Origin: Amoebophrya sp. A120
Taxonomy: Eukaryota > Sar > Dinophyceae > Syndiniales > Amoebophryaceae
Assembly: GCA_905178155.1 (NCBI GenBank)
Contig: CAJINV010000001.1
Coordinates: forward strand, 2,284,089-2,348,088
Length of the DNA stretch: 64,000 nucleotides
Reading direction: 5' to 3'
Shown: positions 21,107 through 32,213 of the stretch, in pieces
Position numbering within the stretch: position 1 is the stretch's first letter
Layout: each line of letters opens with the position of its first letter
Notes under the pieces: model-generated
Seen by the model: only the letters and a program-made list of their open reading frames with translations
What the model was told of the DNA's origin: nothing
The model's database searches: none
Translations under genes and position numbers: made by a program

Positions 21107-23358
21107 TGTAGTTGAGCTTCAGTACTTACGTTAGTTTGCTGGATAGGCTGGTGATGGCGCAGCCGTCATCTGAGACGCCGGCTGGTACAAGAAGACCAAC
21201 CCCAACTGCAGGAGCAAAACCAAAAAGTTTGGCAGTCGATCTGAAATCCGTCGTGGGCGCGAACAACGCATGTGGTCGACCAGTGCCACGCACCAAAAAG
21301 AGAACGAAACCAAAGGCGCGCAAATATCAAAAGGTGCATGCCAAAGCATAGTCCGACTGTCCTTCGAACAACGTCTCGCGCTGCTCAAATCACCAAGCCG
21401 TCACAACCGAAGCAAGACACGGCAGCGCTCGGCCGCAATTTGCATCTCAGCAGCAGTAGTAGATACGCAAAGAAAGGGCGGGCGGGCCAGCAAGTACAAG
21501 TAGGGTGGCGCCAGAATTCCGATAATTGAAGCACCAGCTCGATGAAGGCCCGTCAGCAAAAGCAGTGCCAGGCACGCAGCATGACGGCGCCACGCCATGC
21601 GAAAACGAAACACGGGCCGCCACACCGTCGCACCGCACTGCAGACAGACTGGAAGCCCAGGGCGCGCCTGCTGCAACACAACCGGGCCCGGCGCCTGTAT
21701 TTGACTTGGCGCCGCGGCGAGCCGAAGGCCCGCCGGCCGGCCGCCCCGTAGACCCATCGAGGCGGAGGCGCCGGCCCGAGATGGGGCGGGGCGCGCGCGC
21801 CCTTCTAGCAAGGCCCCGCCGGGCCACGCATTGGGGCAAAGGATGGCAAGCGTCGGCACCTTGAGCACCTCGCCCCGCCACCGGGCCACGCCCGGCGGGC
21901 CTCCAGCTGCGCGGCGCGCCGAACACAGTGCCGGAGAATTACCGCGCTGCCCCTTCTGAAAATCCGCCCCGCTTCTTCCGCCAGCTCCCCCGGGCTGACC
22001 TTCGCAAGCGACTCGGCGGAGGTGCAACCTCCGGGCCTGCTCCACGCACCCTCCGCATCCGCCGGCTGATTTAGCCATCTTCTCCGCAGAGGGCGCGCAA
22101 CCGCCGGGCGGTAGCCCTTCCAAACTCTGCAACGCCCGCGGGAGCCCCTTCGGCGCCGAGCTCCAGCAAGTTGGTTTTACAACGAAAACAGCGCCGCGCC
22201 CACCCTGCCGGATCTTTGGCTGCCTGGCTGCGCCGCCCGCCTTTCTTGCCAAAACACCAAGCGCCTACGTGCTAGACTGACACAGCGCCTGCCTCGCACG
22301 CTCCCGCTTCGGACGGCCCGGCCCCTTTTTCGGGTTCTTGATGGGTTTTTCGCCTTCCCCGCTTTCACGCGCGCCATTACCAGGCGCCACGAGCTCTGTA
22401 CCCGGTCGCCCGGTCGCGCAGATTGATGTGGTCCCCCAATGCCTTCGATCGCGTCGGGTTGGCTGCCTTAGCACCGTCCCGGCCCTGCTTTGCGTGCTGC
22501 CCAGTTTGCCGCCGCCTGCCCCTTCCCCGGCCGGCGGGGGCCCGGCTGGCGCAAACGGAGCCAGGCCGGCGCCCAACCGCCCCGCGCGCTCCGCCTTTGT
22601 TCTCGGTGGCCGCTTCTGCGCGCGCGGCCGATGTCCCTGCAAGCGCCCCCACCGATAAGGCCCTTGCCCGGCGCCGGCTCCTGCTTGGTTGGGTCTAAAG
22701 GGGCACAAGCGAGGGCCGGCCTGGCCCTACCGCGGCCGCCCGCCAAGCAAAGCAAAGCCTGGCGGCCCGGGCGTTCAATGCGTCGCGACCCACCCAGCCG
22801 CGTGTCTTGAAGACATTCACGGACGCCCCCGCGGGCGTCATGGCAACACCCGCGGACGTCATGGCAACGCCCCGAGTTACTACCAAGCCGGGGCGCCCCG
22901 CGTCCGCTCTATCTCCGCTACCTGCTGCATCTGCTCCAAAGGCTTGCCCGCCTCCGCCGGCTGGCCGTTTGTCGGCGCCTTCTTCATCGCCTCCCGGCCG
23001 GGCGTCGCAGGGCGACGGCAACAGGGCTTTCGTTGAAGTCTGCCTCTCTGTGACGACTCCCACTTGGCCACACCGACCCGAATGATGGAGGTCGCGCAAC
23101 CTGGGCCGCCGATACTCCGGCGCGGGCAGTGTGCGCGCCCCTGGGCCTCGGCGAAAGGCCCGCGGCAATCTTCGCGGGCCCGCTTCCCACCGAAACACCG
23201 CCAAAGTTCCCCAGATCGAGGGCGGGCCCCTCGGAAGACCCTCGGAAGCGCCTGCGGCAGCCAGGCAGCGCCCCGCAGGACACTTTAGCGGCAGCAAAGT
23301 GAAGAAGTCCGAGGAGACTAGCAACTGCAATAATAGCGCACAGGCAATCCAGCTACTA
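21107..23358. other. GC-rich gene-poor island (about 21540-23290)
   Basis: Composition jumps to strongly GC-rich from about 21540 to 23290, with overlapping long ORFs on both strands that have no recognisable domains and are Ala/Gly/Pro/Arg-rich. A short direct repeat (GTCATGGCAAC) recurs near 22838-22869. This resembles the other GC-rich insertions at 6441-7383 and 11672-12445 in composition. I see no terminal repeats and call no gene. The flanks (21107-21540, 23290-23358) show nothing. Confidence 0.5.
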
Positions 23359-24474
23359 TCACACGGCATCCGAACACGTTTTCCTCACAGGAAATAGCGC
23401 AGGCGCACAACTCAAGACTATAGAACTGTCCAAAAATGCAATGGTGCAGGACGAGCCGTTGCCCGTTTTTCTTTTTCTTTCCAAAGTTTGTCCCAATTCT
23501 CGCAACTCCCAATATTGGGCCTCTGTAATTTCATCTAAAACAGCCATTGCTACTTTTTCCCAAGCGAAAAACACGGCTGTGTCCCAAAATCGAACTTCTA
23601 GCAACACAACCTTCTGCTTGCCATTCGCAGAATTTGGATCACAACATCTCCTCAACTGCTGGTGGTTTGACACCGTTGTAAAAAAAGCCTCTGCCGCTAC
23701 CGTCGCCGGGTAGCACTTGGCGCCGCAACCAAGCGCGGGACAGGCGATTTGCACGAGCGCCAGACTGGTTGCGTTGAGGCTCCAATCAAGCGATTTTTTG
23801 ACCACGGTGGCGATGGCATCACTCACCTCCGCAGTGGTACTCACTATTTCCCGACTCGCGTACACGTGGCTGATGTCGCGCGTCTCCACAATAACATCGT
23901 TTCTTTCGTCATCATCGCCTGCCGGCTTTGAATTCTCGTCCACATCCTGCTGTTCCTGTTTCTCCACATCCGGCCGATACAGTGGCAACAGGCAGTGTAG
24001 GACAAATGAGCATCGCAACGTTGCGCTAGTCAACGATGTACCCGCTCTGCGGGGCACCGGAGTTGGCAACACCTCCCCGACCCGGAGCTCCGCTGTTTCG
24101 TCAAAATCTTGCGAAATAAAAGCGATTCCCCGAAGCTGCTCCTCTTCCCTCCGCCTCTTCAATGCGCGCCGCGCCGCGTCCGCCAACATCTCCCCTCCGC
24201 ATCGATCGTGTAGCGCCACATCCGCACTTTTCCTGCCCGCAAAGCCCCACCAGTTACGCAGCCGAGCACCCTGGAGTTGCCGGTTCGTGCTGGTGACGAT
24301 GACCTGGCCCTCGAAATCCGCCAGATCGCTGTCTGGACGAAGAACCAACACAAAGCTGTGGCGCTGGAAAGTGCGTGTTCGCTCTGCGGGATTCGGTGCT
24401 TTCGCTTTATCTTCGATAGCTAGCGAAAAGTACCGGACCCGCCGTGCTTCCGGAGGGTGTGGAATAGAGGTCAT
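23359..24474 (-). CDS. Macro-domain (ADP-ribose-binding) protein
   Basis: A single exon of 371 residues. The macro-domain fold is visible. A first strand and loop GQVIVTSTNRQLQGA (about 56-70) stands where the family has its Asn-containing ADP-ribose contact. A helix ADAARRALKRR follows. Later, SLALVQIACPALGCGAKCYPATVAAEAFFTTV matches the strand, Gly-rich phosphate loop and helix of the family, and a final strand/helix VVLLEVRFWDTAVFFAWEKV follows. Macro domains bind ADP-ribose or remove it from proteins or O-acetyl-ADP-ribose. An acidic insertion of about 40 residues (about 170-210) interrupts the domain. The second Asn of the catalytic-type macro loop is not obvious, so it may be only a binder. 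No introns. Confidence 0.8.
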   Translation of the reverse strand: MTSIPHPPEARRVRYFSLAIEDKAKAPNPAERTRTFQRHSFVLVLRPDSDLADFEGQVIVTSTNRQLQGARLRNWWGFAGRKSADVALHDRCGGEMLADAARRALKRRREEEQLRGIAFISQDFDETAELRVGEVLPTPVPRRAGTSLTSATLRCSFVLHCLLPLYRPDVEKQEQQDVDENSKPAGDDDERNDVIVETRDISHVYASREIVSTTAEVSDAIATVVKKSLDWSLNATSLALVQIACPALGCGAKCYPATVAAEAFFTTVSNHQQLRRCCDPNSANGKQKVVLLEVRFWDTAVFFAWEKVAMAVLDEITEAQYWELRELGQTLERKRKTGNGSSCTIAFLDSSIVLSCAPALFPVRKTCSDAV

Positions 24475-25321
24475 GGGTCGTGTTTGCTAATGTGTTCTAT
24501 TCATCCGGTGTTTGCTTTAAGTTATGCAGCTTCTGCGTCATGTCATTTTCGATATCAATCCATCAATCCGAACGTCGAGAAACACGAAAGCAACGAACCA
24601 AAACGAACAGATCTACAAGAACCAGTGATGTCAAGAAGAGTTGAACTACTTGCCTGTTGCTTTCAGTCATCAAATCACGCTGTTTCATGCAGTGGCATGT
24701 CTTCTTGTTCTACTTCATCTTCTTTCAAAAGAACCGAAGCCTGGGCGATCAGTTGCAGAACACGAGTAGCAGTTCCCAAAACATTTTTTGTCGCCGTCTG
24801 CGATGCTCCTTCGCAGCTGCGGTAGCAGTGAAAAGTACGCGTGAAAAACGTGAGATGCATCCGCCACACAAAACGTGCTCTGGTTGCATCTGCGACAGGT
24901 TCAAGCCTCGCTCCGCGGTCTTACGCGCGGGTACTGGTGTCAGTGTGATACTGTCATTGCTAGCAAAGCTTAAAAAAGTTTGTTGGCGTTGCGTAGATAA
25001 GATGCGCTTTGCATAATGCATTTTTTTGTTCTTTGTAAATGATCTCAACCAAATTCATGCTCAACCAGTGCGCGCGCAAACAACTATTCATCTGTCACCC
25101 GTAATTATATCGAATCATACATTTTCATTTTCGGTACTGAATTTTGGAAACGTACATGAGAACTCTCGTACATTTTCTTCAGGTACAGACATCGCTTCGC
25201 ATTCACACGAAGGGTGTATTGGCTAGAAACACACAGGAAAAGTTCGGACATTTTTTTCTTGGAACTACCGGTAAAACTAAAAAGCGCGTACTTGCATACG
25301 ACGAACGTGTTCCTTATTCCT
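24475..25321. other. Intergenic, no gene seen
   Basis: AT-rich spacer between the macro-domain gene and the end of the SDR gene. Short ORFs occur on both strands with no similarity recognised. Confidence 0.4.
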
Positions 25322-27184
25322 TTACGGATTCTGCGGACAGCCCGGGAAGCAGGCCTTCGTCGACGCGTCAGCAAAAAAGTCCGTCATGTTCGGCAACTCC
25401 GCGTCCATGTTGTTTTCGCCCCGCTTTCCTGCGAGCATCATCTGCGGGAAGCCCAGTCCCTCGACCCGCTTCTTGTTCACTTCGTCCGCGCATGCATTGC
25501 AAATATGTCTGGGTCTGGAAGAATGCAAACTTGTGATGCACATTTCACAACACGTAAAAATCTCTCATGCATACTAGGCAGCAAAAGCTGCCCACTTTCT
25601 GTCACCAAAATAAATGGCACATTTGTCATGCGGATTCGGCATTGCGGAAGCTTCTCGATGAAATCTGTGATGCTAGAGCGTCCATGCCAGACCTTCTGTG
25701 TCATGCAAAAGCAGCATGACTCTTCCAGACCCAGGGATATTTGCATTTGATACCGCGTCGGGGCCCTCCTCCTTGATGCCCGACCCGTCGAGTCCGTCCT
25801 TTTCCAGTGTCTTCGTGGTCAAATCCGCGGTGAACAAAACCTTCCCGTTGGCCTTGTCCAGAAACGCCGGGGTAGTCGAATCCGCGTGCAGCGCCAACAC
25901 ACACAAACCGACATACAGTGGGGTCTCCCCCCCGGGAAAGGCGGCGACCTCGGTGACACCCCCACCCGGGTGGAGGCAGCAGGACCGGATCTTGCATTTA
26001 TTCGTCCCGTTTGTCGCCTCGGTAGAGTTCAGCTCGATCGCCATGTCCCAACTCAAGCGGTCGGTCGCGCATATCAAAAGGAAACATCCCCCCTCCTCAT
26101 ATCCACCCCAACGCGTCTGACGTGTCTGATGCAGGATCTGCATACACAAATCAGATTTGTCTTGCTGGAGAGGAGTGCAGACCCATACTCAGCCGAAGTC
26201 GAAAGGTTTTGGCCTAGGCGTCTAGCATGAGAAACGTCCACGCTGTAGGCCCATCAGCATCACAAACCGCCTGCATAATGCTGCGGAGCTTGTGGAGTTG
26301 CCTTCTCGCAAGACAGGCGTGATTCGTGGTCTCAAATCAGCAACGCAAATTTTCGGAAACATACCTTTTCGATATGGGGAGGGGGGATGTTTCCTTTTGA
26401 TAGCGCAGTGCCCCACACTGTAGCCCACGTCGAACGCGTAAATGAATCCGCCGTAGGAAGAGATTTGTATCAAATGTAAAAATGTCTGGGTCTGGAAGAT
26501 TCCGGGATTTGTGATGCATATTTTGCATGACCCAGGATGTCTTTAATGCATGATCTAGCATCACAGATTTTTGGAGGGCTTCCTGATGCCTATTTCGCAT
26601 GAGAAATGCCCTCTCCGCGTAGCACAAACTAGACTCCTCTTGCTGGTCACGCAATACAGATTTTTTTAGAGTCCAGAGTTAGCGTCACAAGTTCCAAACT
26701 TCCAGACCCAGACATTTTTGCAATCCATAATTTGGAGGATTAACCCATTGGTCACCTGCGCCTCGATCATTTTCGGAATCACCATCGTGCTCAGCACGTA
26801 GGAACTCCGCGCGCCGATCTCCACGTGCGCGTCAAACTCGCTAGCCGGGTGCTCCCAGAAGGGCTTGCCGAGGTAGGGGGTCATGCCGTCGAGCGATCCG
26901 CAGGAACTGTTGACGACGAGGGAAATGCCCGTGCCGGCGGCCTTTGCGGCTTCCGCGACGGTGTTGACAAACTCCTGCACTTTCGCCTCATTTCCCTTCG
27001 CCTGGTCCAGCGAGTAGGGGATCACTTTCCCGGGTCCACCCGCACAATCCTTCGCGAGCGCTTCCAGTTTCTCCGTTGTCCGCGCACACGCATACACCGT
27101 GTAACCGCCCTCGTTCGCGAGGACTTTGGAAATACCCCGGCCGAAACCGCGGGAAGCGCCAGTCACAATCGCGAATTTCGACAT
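25322..27184 (-). CDS. DHRS1-like short-chain dehydrogenase with altered catalytic motif
   Basis: Exons 27184-26730, 26462-26403, 26066-25753 and 25485-25322 give 330 residues. The Rossmann motif TGASRGFGRGI (8-18) binds NAD(P). KPFWEHPASEFDAH and the segment around ISSYGG (152-157) resemble the DHRS1 branch of SDRs. The catalytic Ser is at 153-154 and Tyr at 166, but the YxxxK lysine is His170 (YSVGH), and NNAG is replaced by NSSCG. The lysine position lies before a splice junction, so mis-splicing does not explain it. The enzyme may be inactive, use another mechanism or be regulatory. All three introns are introners from families A (two) and F (one); the frame is preserved across each. Confidence 0.88.
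25491..25752. mobile_element. Introner, family A, copy 5
   Basis: 262 bp, flanked by CCGCG (25486-25490, 25753-25757). The left end begins CATG rather than TATG, a single change in the terminus. Its interior is inverted relative to copies 1 and 8. It is removed from the SDR gene between EEGPDA and DEVNKK. Confidence 0.9.
26072..26402. mobile_element. Introner, family F
   Basis: 331 bp with terminal inverted repeats that match over about 30 bp (TATCAAAAGGAAACATCCCC at each end). It is flanked by GCGCA (26067-26071, 26403-26407). Excision joins SVGHCA to TDRLSWD in the SDR gene. Near-identical ends suggest a recent insertion. Confidence 0.92.
26468..26729. mobile_element. Introner, family A, copy 6
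   Basis: 262 bp, flanked by ATTTG (26463-26467, 26730-26734). Same orientation as copy 2. Excision joins LILQI to SSYGGF in the SDR gene, just at the catalytic serine. Confidence 0.92.
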
Positions 27185-28920
27185 CGTTTTGCGGGTTAGA
27201 CTCTTTTTTTTTGGCCCGAGCAGATTTCTGTGTCTGTGACGAGTCGAGTGTGATTACGAAATGAGCCCGTAGTAACTTCTAATCTTCGATACTACTAATA
27301 AAACTCCTGAGCGCGTCCTCGTTATTAATGCGATCGTGTTGATGTGGGGGTTACGGGTTTCAGATCGATCCAATTTTGAATTGATACAAAATTGAAGGGA
27401 AGGGAAGTTTGTACCGCACTTGGGACTTCTCCTTCCTGTCATCGTCATGTAGGAGCTCAGGTGGTTACTGATTTTTGCGCCTACCACCGCCCCTATCCGT
27501 ATCCCCACAACGTTTTCTAATTGCTTTTGACGGGCACTCGTCGGACAGCTTTTCTTCGCGGCCACAAAGATTCACAATTTGGGAACCGACAGCTACGTCT
27601 TGTGTCCGATACTCAACAGACCTCTTTTCACTCACTCATCTTCCAGACTACGCCCTCACTGAATTATGGGCAGCACACCCCACAGAGGCAAAAAACAACA
27701 GACTTATCCAAACTTTGGCGCATATAAGAACCGCATGTCCGCCTACTAGACTGTACGTAGCAAATACGTAGCTAGTACTAGCAGCTCTGGCCTTCTTGAT
27801 GTGACTGATTGATATTTTTATCGAAACCCAACCCAAAAGTTGTGTCGACCGAAGAAGAAATGTCGTTTCAGCGTGATGTTGAATAGGAGTTTGGGGCAGT
27901 ACTGTTTCGTTGCCGATCCGGGTAGGACACTCCGAGTTAATATGGATATAGTTACTTCTCTACGGGTTTTGGTGTGTGGGATGTTGAAAAATACTGGTGT
28001 ATTACGGATTAATGTCGATTAATTTTGGTTGCTTAGAGATGTGTTTTCTAGTCTTTGTGCGGATATAATTACTTACATACGAGATGCGTTTGCTTAATGA
28101 CAAAAGTTGTAAAAGTTGAAAGTTGCATTAGTTGAAATTGGAAACATACGATTTTTCTTGCAAAACATTTGACACGACAATAAAGAAGAGCGATAAGGTT
28201 TTTAAACTTGAACGTCGAAGAGCAACATCTGCGCTGACGCACGGCCCATCTCTGTTCACTTCTACAGGGTATGTATGCTAGAATGGTCAGGGGGTTTTTA
28301 TCTTGGTGCTTTTTTCTACTACTGAATCTATCCCGGGGGTCCCTTCCCAAATTTTGACTACCGCGCTTGCGATACCAAAATTACGTACAACTTTTTTTTT
28401 TGTGTGTGTGTGTGGGGTACAACTGCTAATGTGTGTGTTTTTAATACTTCTCATGCGAATAGGAGGAAATACTCGGAGTTTTAGGTTTGTGCTTCGTAAA
28501 AACAAACCTCTTTTCGACAACTGCAATACTATTGAGCTTCGCTTCTAAAACGCAACTACCTCCGGCCGATGCCCACTGGAGGGGTAAACGCCCCACCGCG
28601 CTGCACCCCTCGCGGGAGTGCGGGCTTCCCTCGGAGAACTTTATCGGCGGAGGTCGTCAACGCACGCTGCCCTCGTATACCACCGACGACGAGACTGAAT
28701 AGAGTGTTTTTGATTTTAAATTTGGGGTTGCCTACAGGTACTGGTACTGGAATAGAACAAATCAACAGTCTGACTTGCTGTTCCTCGAACTTGAAGTGAT
28801 TATTCTCAACGCATGCATCATTTTTGACCTTTTTTATTTGCTACATATACTCACTGCATTTGTTTCTAGAAAAAGCGAAATCCATTTATCAAAATCAGAT
28901 TAACAAACCGTGTAGAACCA
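27185..28920. other. Long intergenic stretch, no convincing gene
   Basis: AT-rich, with a small GC-rich patch at about 28565-28700 that is open in more than one frame on both strands and could be an exon fragment or old insertion. A GT run lies at about 28400. No gene is called. Confidence 0.4.
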
Positions 28921-31519
28921 CTAATACCTTTGTGGTTTTGACAAGCTTCGGGTTTGCTGCGGTTCCGGCGAGTCCAGGATGTCCATAGAGCTTGGGATAA
29001 GCCTCGGCAACGTCCCGGTCGACTCTGATTGGGCCATCGAGTGGTCCCCCACCCCGGGGTACTCGTTGGAACTCAACACTTCCAAATTATTGTTCGTGTA
29101 GGTCGTTATCGGCTTTGAGGTCAAGAAATGCTGGTTGTTGATGTTCGGGGAACCATGATTTGTCGTGCTGGTTGATGTACTACTATGTGCACTGGGTAGA
29201 TGAGACGCGCTGTTCTTCGAGACAGTACTCGTGTTGATTCTGTTGCCCGCGAAGCTGCTCGTTGGCGTTCCTGAGGACGAGTACTGGATAGAATGCAGGT
29301 TCTGATTATGCTGGTACGGCCCCAATATCTGCTCGTCGTTGCGTTCGGGGGACAAATGGGACAAGTGCACAAAGCTACAGCCGGAGGACGCGGCCATCTG
29401 CGACCGGGCGTAGCCCATCCTGGCGTTGGTTAATCCGAAGTTGGTGCGGAGATCCAGGTCTCCCTGGTACTTGCTCAAGTGCTCCAATCGGCGCTGACAC
29501 AGGTCGAGCTGGTCAATCAGCTGCTGGATGGTCGGCATCTCCTTCAGTTTGATACTCTTGCAAAACCGGTGTGTGCCGGCCGCTTGGGTACCTGATAGAG
29601 ATAAAGTGATGCAGAAAATAACTGAACAGTGTAACATACATGAAACTCAAACTGGTTCAACACACATAAAGATGAGCATAACGGCATCCATAAAGACAAC
29701 AATGTGAGAAGCAGGAAGTACTTAAATAAAAACGCATAATCTACATCAGACCTAGCCACCGTCTCCTGTACCTACTAACCGCAGTGTGGCCGTTCTTTCC
29801 GCGATGCCGTCGCCTACGGAGACCAGGTTCTGGTACCGGCCCTGCAATAATTCCCGCTTGAAAACGTCCAGTTTGTAGGTGAGCAGGTAGTTCATGGGCT
29901 TCGCGAAGATCGGGTAGCTCCTAATTTTGGCGTGCATGACCGGCATAAACGCTTGACAACTGGTGTCGATCCACCCCGGGGCGCTATTGGTGATGATCAC
30001 TACCTTACCGTACTGCTCGGCGAGCGTCAGCTATGCATTGCAAAAGTATCGTACTAAGCGTACATTGCATTACAAATTTATTTCAGAAAGAAAAGTGGAG
30101 TTTGTAATGCTGGTTTGCCTAAGATGGGCAATTTGTCATGCATGATTGCAATTACTACGAGTAGGATACTTCTGCAATGCATATAAGCGTCTCCACAACC
30201 ATCTGCGCCAGGTAGTTCAATTGCTGCACCTATGCATTGCAAAAGCGTCTGGGTCTGCAAGAGTGGAACTTGTAATGCTGTCTTTGTATTCCAGAAAAAT
30301 CTGTGTTGCATGAGTAGCAAAGGAAATGCAATTTTTGCTACGCTGAGAAGGCATTTGTCATGCGGAATAGGCAACAAGAAGCCCTCAAAAAATCTGTATT
30401 GCTAGTGTATGCATTACAGACATCATGGCTCATGCAAAACGTGCATGACAACTGTCAGAATCTTCCAGACCCGGACTTTTTTACGATTGATAGCACCAAC
30501 TGCGGGCGCATTTTCTGTGCGGGGATGCGAAGGAGTCGGCTCCGTTCCAGCGCGGACGTGGGAAAAAAGGTGTCATCCCAGTCAAACACGATCAGCGTGT
30601 TCTCAATCGACGTAGCCGTGGTGGCCCCATGCGAGGGGGAGTTGGAGGCAACTGTGAGTTGTGTGGGAACTTGTTTGGGAACAATAAAAGTAATATGTAA
30701 CAAGTAAACTCATTCATCTTAGCCTACAGCAGAATTATTTTTAGCAGCCGCAGCTTCCACTCTTACAAGGATAAGGTGGAAGTGGTACTGATTCTAGTTC
30801 CAAATCCAGTCCTATTGAATTCAGTAGAAGCAGATCATACGTAAAAGTACCTGATGAACTTCCCCCAAGTGCCGCGGTGCTGTCTGATATCCCCGAGCTG
30901 GTATTCGGTTTGTTGGAATTGAGGGAGCTGCGGAGCAGGGTGGGTGGGGTATGGCGTTCTCAAGCGTTACACTCTCAACTATTACATGAATTTGTCATGC
31001 AACAATGGCAAACGCGAAAGGGGAGACCTAGCGCGTCTTGCAAGACAGATTTGGCACAGATTCTCAGCCTGTTTGGCTCTTCGAGAATTTGTCATGCAAA
31101 GCAGCTTGATCATGTAGATACTGATGGCAATTTTGCATTACAAATCGTGTAACAGTTGAGAATGTAACATTTGAGAGTCCCATATGGGAGGCTGTACTCT
31201 TTCGATCCAGCGGTACGAGGCGCCATGCTGGAAAAAGGAGTATCAAATGCAAATATGTCTGGGTCTGGAGGACCGCAGAAGTTTGCCATGCTGTTTTTCC
31301 GTGACCCGAAAGGTCTGGCATGCAGGCCCTAGCATTACAGGTTTTGAGAAGGTATCGCTATGCCTAATCCGCATGACAAATCCCATCTTTCGGCGACACA
31401 TAGTGGGCCACTTTTGCTGTCCACACATGACAGATTTTTGTGTGATTTGAAATGTGCATGACAAGTTCGCGTCCTTTCAGACCCAGACAAATTTGCACTT
31501 GATAAGGAGCGATCGTCAT
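28921..31519 (-). CDS. HAD-superfamily phosphatase-like protein
   Basis: Exons 31519-31505, 31235-31185, 30944-30851, 30651-30493, 30225-30184, 30026-29772 and 29591-28921 give 428 residues. A Ser/Thr-rich N-terminus precedes the HAD motif I FDWDDTFFPT (the DxDxT nucleophile/acid pair). Motif II is VVIITNSAPGW, a lysine-containing region KPMNYLLTYK follows, and motif IV is SVGDGIAE. Together these predict Mg-dependent hydrolase chemistry on an unknown phosphorylated substrate. The C-terminal 200 residues are Ser/Asn-rich and probably disordered. Four introns are introners (families A, C, A, D) and two are GT-AG; the first introner comes after only five codons. The start at 31519 is the first ATG that keeps the frame; a slightly later Met is possible. 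Confidence 0.78.
30032..30183. mobile_element. Introner, family D, copy 1
   Basis: 152 bp, one of the shortest here. Terminal repeats begin TATGCATTGCAAAAGTATC. Flanks are TCAGC (30027-30031) and TAAGC (30184-30188). Excision joins VVETL to TLAEQYG in the HAD gene. Confidence 0.88.
30231..30492. mobile_element. Introner, family A, copy 7
   Basis: 262 bp, flanked by GCACC (30226-30230, 30493-30497). Opposite orientation to copies 2, 6 and 9. It is separated from the family D introner by only 47 bp. Confidence 0.92.
30950..31184. mobile_element. Introner, family C, copy 2
   Basis: 235 bp, terminal repeats as in copy 1 at 13822. Flanked by TGGGG (30945-30949) and TGGGA (31185-31189). It lies in the Ser-rich N-terminal region of the HAD gene. 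Confidence 0.88.
31241..31504. mobile_element. Introner, family A, copy 8
   Basis: 264 bp, flanked by AGGAG (31236-31240, 31505-31509). Its interior resembles copy 1. It is inserted after the fifth codon of the HAD gene, 56 bp from the neighbouring family C introner. Confidence 0.88.
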
Positions 31520-31926
31520 CCACAATCAGAAAGCTCGCCGCCGTGTTCGGTTCTACTTTTCGGCAGCTGATGTTCCTGCGGTGGTGGGGAGCAAGTTGTA
31601 GTCTTCGTCCGCTCTTAATGTGTTTGTAGTAGAACCCTGGTTTCTTGATTGCTTATTGTGGTTGTCAGCGTCGTTGTGGAACGAAACGAACTATCCGTCG
31701 CTGCCGTTTTTCTTGTCTCTTTTGCTTACGTCGCACTCGCGCCGCTTCTGCCTATAATCCCGGCTGGAAGAACTTTTGTCCCGCGTGAAGTACTTAAGTT
31801 GTTGTCGTGATCGTTCGTCGCGTGTCGAGTCACAAGTTTCTTTTGAATTCCAAAATAATGTTGAAATTACTTCTTTTTGGGGAGTAAAACGCCTTTCAAG
31901 CGGGGTACGTAAGCGTTGGAGCAGCT
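31520..31926. other. Intergenic, no gene seen
   Basis: 5' flank of the HAD gene up to the target duplication of the large inverted-repeat element. An upstream exon of the HAD gene cannot be excluded. Confidence 0.4.
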
Positions 31927-31934
31927 GAAGTTGC

Positions 31935-32113
31935 TATGAATGGACAAAGTACAAAAGTTCAGTATTAACTATTGCATTTTCTGAGCCGTATTTTTCATTT
32001 TCCAAAATGCAAAAACCGATTTCGATTGTCATGAAAACAATTTTTTGTCATGGAGAAAACATTTCTTTGTGATGCAAAAACTAAATTCTTGAGAACGCAG
32101 AACTGCTTTCTGA
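31935..32113 (+). repeat. Left terminal inverted repeat of the 6.2 kb element
   Basis: 179 bp, reverse complement of 37954-38132, abutting the run of N. Preceded by the 8-bp GAAGTTGC. Confidence 0.93.
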
Positions 32114-32213
32114 NNNNNNNNNNNNNNNNNNNNNNNNNNNNNNNNNNNNNNNNNNNNNNNNNNNNNNNNNNNNNNNNNNNNNNNNNNNNNNNNNNNNNNN
32201 NNNNNNNNNNNNN
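32114..32213. other. Assembly gap of 100 N
   Basis: One hundred undetermined bases. The round length suggests a scaffold gap of unknown true size. It removes the C-terminal end of the recombinase, including its expected catalytic tyrosine. Confidence 0.98.

Noticed and set aside
21112-21351. Plus ORF of 79 codons with a basic C-terminus
   Set aside because: It lies head to head with the dynamitin-like gene, has no recognised domain and no splice context.
21401-23369. Several long ORFs on both strands (for example 21401-22252 and 22695-23369)
   Set aside because: They overlap each other in a strongly GC-rich region where stop codons are rare; their composition is Ala/Gly/Pro/Arg only and no domain is visible.
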